DNA of 64,000 bases from Membranipora membranacea (lineage: Eukaryota > Bryozoa > Gymnolaemata > Cheilostomatida > Membraniporidae): assembly GCA_914767715.1 (NCBI GenBank), contig OU612067.1, forward strand, positions 24,032,162-24,096,161, given 5' to 3'. Positions within the stretch are counted from its first letter, which is position 1, and every line of letters begins with the position of its first letter. Both the position numbers and the translations under genes were made by a program. The notes below the pieces were generated by a model. It was not told the DNA's origin. It did not search any database and worked only from the letters and a program-made list of their open reading frames with translations. Positions 61,473 to 64,000 of the stretch are shown one piece after another.

Positions 61473-63134
61473 AATAATCCGAGGATTCCAATATTCTGGA
61501 TTTTGAATAAGGCCGATAAGAGCTTGAACTGGTTGGAGTTTGATAAAGATTCAAGAGAGTTTTAATTTTTGATGTTGCCGTATGGCATGTTTTTATTTTA
61601 GCAAAAGTGACCCTAATTAAAACGGACGCTGACAAAGAATGTAAAGCCGCAGAGGCAAACGGTTTGCTGATTCGAGATAAGCAGAAGTTGCTCCTCCTCA
61701 TGAGGTGAGTTAGAAGCAAATCTATTTTTTGATCTGAGCGAAAAAAAAGCGTGATACCTACCCTTGGTATTATTTTGAAGATTTCAATTCAGCTTAATTA
61801 CCGCCCTATTAATCCGAGGATTCCAATATTCTGGATTTTGGATAAGGCCGATAAGAGCTTGAACTGGTTGGAGTTTGATAAAGATTCGAGAGAGTTTTAA
61901 TTTTTGATGTTGCCGTATGGCATGTTTTTTTTTAGCAAAAGTGACCCTTATTAAAACGGACGCTGACGGAGAATGAAAAGCCGCAGAGGCAAACGGTTTG
62001 CTGATTCGAGATAAGCAGAAGTTGCTCCTCCTCATGAGGTGAGTTAGAAGCAAATCTATTTTTTGATCTGAGCGAAAAAAAAAGCGTGATGCCCACCCTT
62101 GGTATTATTTTGAAGATTTCAAGTCAGCTTAGTTACCGCCCTATTAATCCGAGGATTCCAATATTCTGGATTTTGAATAAGGCCGATAAGAGCTTGAACT
62201 GGTTGGAGTTTGATAAAGATTCGAGAGAGTTTTAATTTTTGATGTTGCCGTATGGCATGTTTTTTTTTTAGCAAAAGTGACCCTAATTAAAACGGACGCT
62301 GACGGAGAATGAAAAGCCGCAGAGGCAAACGGTTTGCTGATTCGAGATAAGCAGAAGTTGCTCCTCCTCATGAGGTGAGTTAGAAGCAAATCTATTTTTT
62401 GATCTGAGCGAAAAAAAAGCGTGATACCCACCCTTGGTATTATTTTGAAAATTTCAAGTCAGCTTAATTACCGCCCTATTAATCCGAGGATTCCAATATT
62501 CTGGATTTTGAATAAGGCCGATAAGAGCTTGAACTGGTTGGAGTTTGATAAAGATTCGAGAGAGTTTTAATTTTTGATGTTGCCCTATGGCATGTTTTTT
62601 TTTTTGCAAAAGTGACCCTAATTAAAACGGACGCTGACGGAGAATGAAAAGCCGCAGAGGCAAACGGTTTGCTGATTCGAGATAAGCAGAAGTTGCTCCT
62701 CCTCATGAGGTGAGTTAGAAGCAAATCTATTTTTTGATCTGAGCGAAAAAAAAGCGTGATACCCACCCTTGGTATTATTTTGAAAATTTCAAGTCAGCTT
62801 AATTACCGCCCTATTAATCCGAGGATTCCAATATTCTGGATTTTGAATAAGACCGATAAGAGCTTGAACTGGTTGGAGTTTGATAAAGATTCGAGAGAGT
62901 TTTAATTTTTGATGTTGCCGTATGGCATGTTTTTTGTTAGCAAAAGTGACCCTTATTAAAACGGACGCTGACGGAGAATGAAATGCCGCAGTGGCAAACG
63001 GTTTGCTGATTCGAGATAAGCAGAAGTTGCTCCTCCTCATGAGGTGAGTTAGAAGCAAATCTATTTTTTGATCTGGCGAAAAAAAAGCCCTTGGTATTAT
63101 TTTGAAAATTTCAAGTCAGCTTAATTACCGCCCT
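61473..63134 (+). repeat. 13-unit higher-order repeat, partial second copy
   Basis: C-D-M-A-B, marker for marker the same as 57145-58806 and of the same length (1662 bp). In the full copy the next unit is a C; here the next unit (63135) starts as C and then changes type. Confidence 0.9.
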
Positions 63135-63469
63135 AATAATCCGAGGATTCCAATATTCTGGATTTTGAATAAGGCCGATAAGAGCTTGAACTGGTTGGAG
63201 TTTGATAAAGATTCGAGAGAGTTTTAATTTTTGATGTTGCTGTATGGCATGTTTTTTTTTTAGCAAAAGTGACCCTTATTAAAACGGACGCTGACGGAGG
63301 ATGAAAAGCCGCAGAGGCAAACGGTTTGCTGATTCGAGATAAGCAGAAGTTGCTCCTCCTCATGAGGTGAATTAGAAGCAAATCTATTTTTTGATCTGAG
63401 CGAAAAAAAAGCGTGATACCCACCCTTGGTATTATTTTGAAAATTTCAAGTCAGCTTAATTACCGCCCT
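63135..63469 (+). repeat. Chimeric unit: C start, 40509-type body
   Basis: The unit begins ATAATCCG like type C and follows a B unit as C does. It then lacks all later C markers (T5-A-T4, GACAAAG, GTAAAG) and instead carries GCTGTATGG (63241), GAGGATG (near 63299) and GTGAATTAG (near 63366). That set is otherwise found only in the unit at 40509, 22.6 kb to the left. The next unit is a normal type A. Confidence 0.88.
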
Positions 63470-63804
63470 ATTAATCCGAGGATTCCAATATTCTGGATTT
63501 TGAATAAGGCCGATAAGAGCTTGAACTGGTTGGAGTTTGATAAAGATTCGAGAGAGTTTTAATTTTTGATGTTGCCCTATGGCATGTTTTTTTTTTTGCA
63601 AAAGTGACCCTAATTAAAACGGACGCTGACGGAGAATGAAAAGCCGCAGAGGCAAACGGTTTGCTGATTCGAGATAAGCAGAAGTTGCTCCTCCTCATGA
63701 GGTGAGTTAGAAGCAAATCTATTTTTTGATCTGAGCGAAAAAAAAGCGTGATACCCACCCTTGGTATTATTTTGAAAATTTCAAGTCAGCTTAATTACCG
63801 CCCT

Positions 63805-64000
63805 ATTAATCCGAGGATTCCAATATTCTGGATTTTGAATAAGACCGATAAGAGCTTGAACTGGTTGGAGTTTGATAAAGATTCGAGAGAGTTTTAATTT
63901 TTGATGTTGCCGTATGGCATGTTTTTTGTTAGCAAAAGTGACCCTTATTAAAACGGACGCTGACGGAGAATGAAATGCCGCAGTGGCAAACGGTTTGCTG
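63805..64000 (+). repeat. Partial type B unit at right edge
   Basis: The first 196 bases of a type B unit (AAGACCG, T6-G-T2, AAATGCCGCAGTGGC) show that the array continues past the window in the same right-domain style. Confidence 0.95.

Larger units (their letters stand above)
1..64000 (+). repeat. Satellite DNA array, about 335-bp unit, head to tail
   Basis: The same 335-base unit recurs without interruption across the whole window, always in one orientation. With ATTAATCCG as the phase mark, unit starts fall at 301, 636, 971, 1306, 1641, 1979, 2317 and then mostly every 335 bases. I count 190 complete units. Lengths other than 335 are 338 (1641, 1979), 337 (29114, 35145, 35482), 336 (45183, 45519, 51170), 334 (loss of one T in the T tract), 332 and 321-322 (right domain only). 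Units differ from the consensus by roughly zero to a dozen bases. No unique DNA, transposon, inverted unit or gene was seen. Arrays like this are typical of constitutive heterochromatin. A centromeric role is possible but cannot be shown from sequence alone. The strand label is arbitrary. Confidence 0.98.

Noticed and set aside
1-64000. CRISPR array or other repeat-spacer array
   Set aside because: The repeated unit is contiguous 335 bp with no variable spacers, far from CRISPR repeat and spacer lengths, and there are no cas genes.
1-64000. Tandem rRNA, histone or 5S gene cluster
   Set aside because: No conserved rRNA, 5S or histone sequence is recognisable in the unit, and no stretch is coding in a consistent way.

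Overview
The window is one uninterrupted head-to-tail satellite DNA array. From base 1 to base 64000 it consists of a repeat unit of about 335 bp, always in the same orientation: 190 complete units plus a 300-base partial unit at the left end and a 196-base partial unit at the right end (units were counted by walking from one recurring ATTAATCCG to the next). I see no unique sequence, no gene, no RNA gene, no transposon and no inversion, and the array runs off both ends. The consensus unit, exemplified by 636-970, is 38.8% G+C by hand count. It carries a T10 tract, an A8 tract and three short inverted repeats. CpG is not depleted (13 per unit against about 12 expected from base composition).

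Such an array suggests constitutive heterochromatin (centromeric, pericentromeric or subtelomeric) of a eukaryote. The lack of CpG depletion argues mildly against a genome with heavy germline cytosine methylation, such as a vertebrate or many plants, so an invertebrate is my first guess. I do not recognise the repeat and cannot name a species. 335 bp is close to twice 167 bp, a dinucleosome-scale length common among satellites.

The array is not uniform. Diagnostic variants split it into domains. (1) Bases 1-5666: mostly near-consensus units with private mutations, including two adjacent units with a 3-bp insertion. (2) 5667-21411: a mosaic of five-unit blocks recurring at offsets of 7, 15, 19 and 24 units. 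(3) 21412-36153: duplicated blocks at offsets of 4020, 1675, 2010 and 6030/6031 bp. (4) 36154-40843: a clean two-copy higher-order repeat of seven units (2345 bp each). (5) 40844-41848: transition. (6) 41849-64000: a more diverged domain with at least 14 unit types (called A to O in this annotation), several shortened to 321-322 bp. It is organised into higher-order repeats of 5986 bp (18 units) and 4328 bp (13 units), with visible crossover joints.

Nothing here acts as a gene set. The minus strand shows a roughly 95-codon open frame in most units and the plus strand a 61-codon frame in six units. Both are judged incidental: the unit length is not a multiple of 3, the frames open with GTG, and frameshifts accumulate freely in the right domain. 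The observations most worth following are the crossover joints, the higher-order architecture, and a splice-acceptor / 103-nt / splice-donor arrangement present in most units on the plus strand.
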